Source: Clostridioides sp. ES-S-0010-02 (GTDB lineage: Bacteria > Bacillota > Clostridia > Peptostreptococcales > Peptostreptococcaceae). From it: a DNA stretch of 64,000 nt. Shown one piece after another: positions 63,428 to 64,000 of the stretch (within the stretch, counting starts at the first letter, position 1; each line of letters begins with the position of its first letter). The DNA is taken from positions 3,341,317 through 3,405,316 of the forward strand of contig CP067345.1 in NCBI GenBank assembly GCA_020641055.1, in the 5' to 3' direction. The translations under genes were made by a program, and so were the position numbers. The notes beneath the pieces are model-generated. The model ran no database searches. It saw nothing but the letters and a program-made list of their open reading frames with translations, and was not told the origin of the DNA.

Positions 63428-64000
63428 CTACCTAAATTTACTTGATATTATTAAACATAATTCTCTCAATACTTTGCATGCTATAACTGTTGATACTCCT
63501 GTCGTATCATAATCAGGGCTAAGCTCTACAATATCACAACCAACTATATTTATATTAGATTTTTTTATAATCTTAAAAACATCTTGAAATTCTCTATAAT
63601 TTATACCACCAGGTTCTGGCGTGCCTGTGCCTGGAAATACAGATGCATCCAACACATCTAAATCTATAGTTAAATAAACATTTTTCCCATTCAATTTATT
63701 AATTATCTTTTCAAATGTATTTATTCCACCGACTTCCATATAGGTATGTTTTTGTTCTATTGCAAACTTAAATTCTTCTCTTGTTCCAGACCTTATTCCA
63801 AATTGAAATATTTTATCATCTCCAACAATATCCCATACTCTTTTAATTACTGTTGCATGAGAATTTTTACTGTTATTATATTCTTCTCTTAAATCTGTGT
63901 GAGCATCAAAATGAATTACATACACATCATTATACTTCTCATAAACTGCTTTAAAGGCTGGTAAAGTAACTAGATGTTCTCCACCAATCATAAATGGAAT
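63428..64000 (-). CDS. speB: Agmatinase/arginase-family hydrolase (partial)
   Basis: The last 190 codons of a ureohydrolase run into the window edge, so the N-terminus is missing; the family is usually about 285 residues. Dinuclear Mn ligands are visible in MIGGEHLV, HFDAHTDL and TIDLDVLD, followed by the substrate loop GTGTPEPGG and the C-terminal DIVELSPDYD. It hydrolyses agmatine to putrescine and urea most likely, as part of polyamine synthesis; arginase is less likely. Confidence 0.93.
   Translation of the reverse strand: MPFMIGGEHLVTLPAFKAVYEKYNDVYVIHFDAHTDLREEYNNSKNSHATVIKRVWDIVGDDKIFQFGIRSGTREEFKFAIEQKHTYMEVGGINTFEKIINKLNGKNVYLTIDLDVLDASVFPGTGTPEPGGINYREFQDVFKIIKKSNINIVGCDIVELSPDYDTTGVSTVIACKVLRELCLIISSKFR

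Noticed and set aside
1-64000. CRISPR arrays, tRNA or rRNA genes, transposases, prophage genes
   Set aside because: None seen on either strand: no regularly spaced repeats, no cloverleaf, and no transposase, integrase or phage structural genes.

Overview
The window looks like chromosomal DNA of a strictly anaerobic, low-GC Firmicute, most likely Clostridioides difficile or a very close relative. The base composition is strongly A+T-rich. Ribosome binding sites are strong AGGAGG types with frequent TTG/GTG starts. The gene content fits: class I two-subunit fumarase, NAD-malic enzyme, monomeric group B [FeFe] hydrogenases, a leucine T-box in front of leuACDB, a fused OpuC osmoprotectant transporter, diguanylate cyclases and PucR/GntR regulators. 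The species call rests on recognising gene families and order, not on a database search. I see no rRNA, tRNA, CRISPR array, intact insertion sequence or prophage.

Region by region. 0-6.4 kb holds an ABC exporter (cut by the window edge) divergent from a BmrR-like MerR regulator, then an amidohydrolase/SnoaL-like pair divergent from a PucR-family regulator, then a small XRE/membrane-protein cluster. 6.6-11.5 kb holds a diguanylate cyclase, an OmpR-type two-component system and a small membrane protein. 11.6-15.5 kb has nagR-nagA-nagB with twin operators, and cvfB. 15.5-18.2 kb is a decayed two-component/ABC region (frameshifted FtsX-like permease, orphan response regulator) with small proteins. 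18.3-21.6 kb has the fumA-fumB-malic enzyme operon and ybaK. 21.7-30 kb has an ABC importer, a YgiQ radical-SAM protein and a 1,180-residue PAS/GGDEF/GAF protein. 30.9-34.4 kb is a serC-serA-DUF1015 cluster. 34.8-40.6 kb has a thioesterase and leuACDB with its T-box. 40.7-45 kb has a PHP phosphoesterase, a four-S1-domain protein and a MATE pump. 45.1-48.4 kb is a tight four-gene membrane operon predicted to make and use a polyprenyl-phosphate pentose. 48.7-55.2 kb has an Fe-S aldo/keto reductase, a cation diffusion facilitator, opuCA-opuCC and dinB. 55.6-64 kb has a DUF1846 protein, small proteins, a ComEC-like metallo-beta-lactamase protein, two tandem [FeFe] hydrogenases, a cold-shock protein and the end of an agmatinase-like gene.

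How the genes fit together. Central anaerobic metabolism is represented by fumarate to malate to pyruvate, by hydrogen metabolism under a likely Rex-type redox operator, by amino-sugar entry to glycolysis under NagR, and by serine and leucine synthesis. Many regulatory sites can be read directly: a 19-bp-spaced MerR promoter, tandem NagR operators on +1, an 11-bp tandem repeat upstream of the response regulator, a perfect palindrome on the -35 of a zinc-ribbon gene, and a Rex-like site in one hydrogenase promoter that has decayed in its duplicated partner.

The best candidate for an undescribed system is the operon at 45.1-48.4 kb (polytopic membrane protein, DPPR-synthase-like UbiA prenyltransferase, HAD-IB phosphatase, small-multidrug-export-like protein). 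Its parts match the first two steps of the mycobacterial decaprenyl-phosphoryl-pentose pathway. A second candidate is the DUF1015 protein with a ParB-like DGHHR motif in a serine-synthesis cluster that has no phosphoserine phosphatase.
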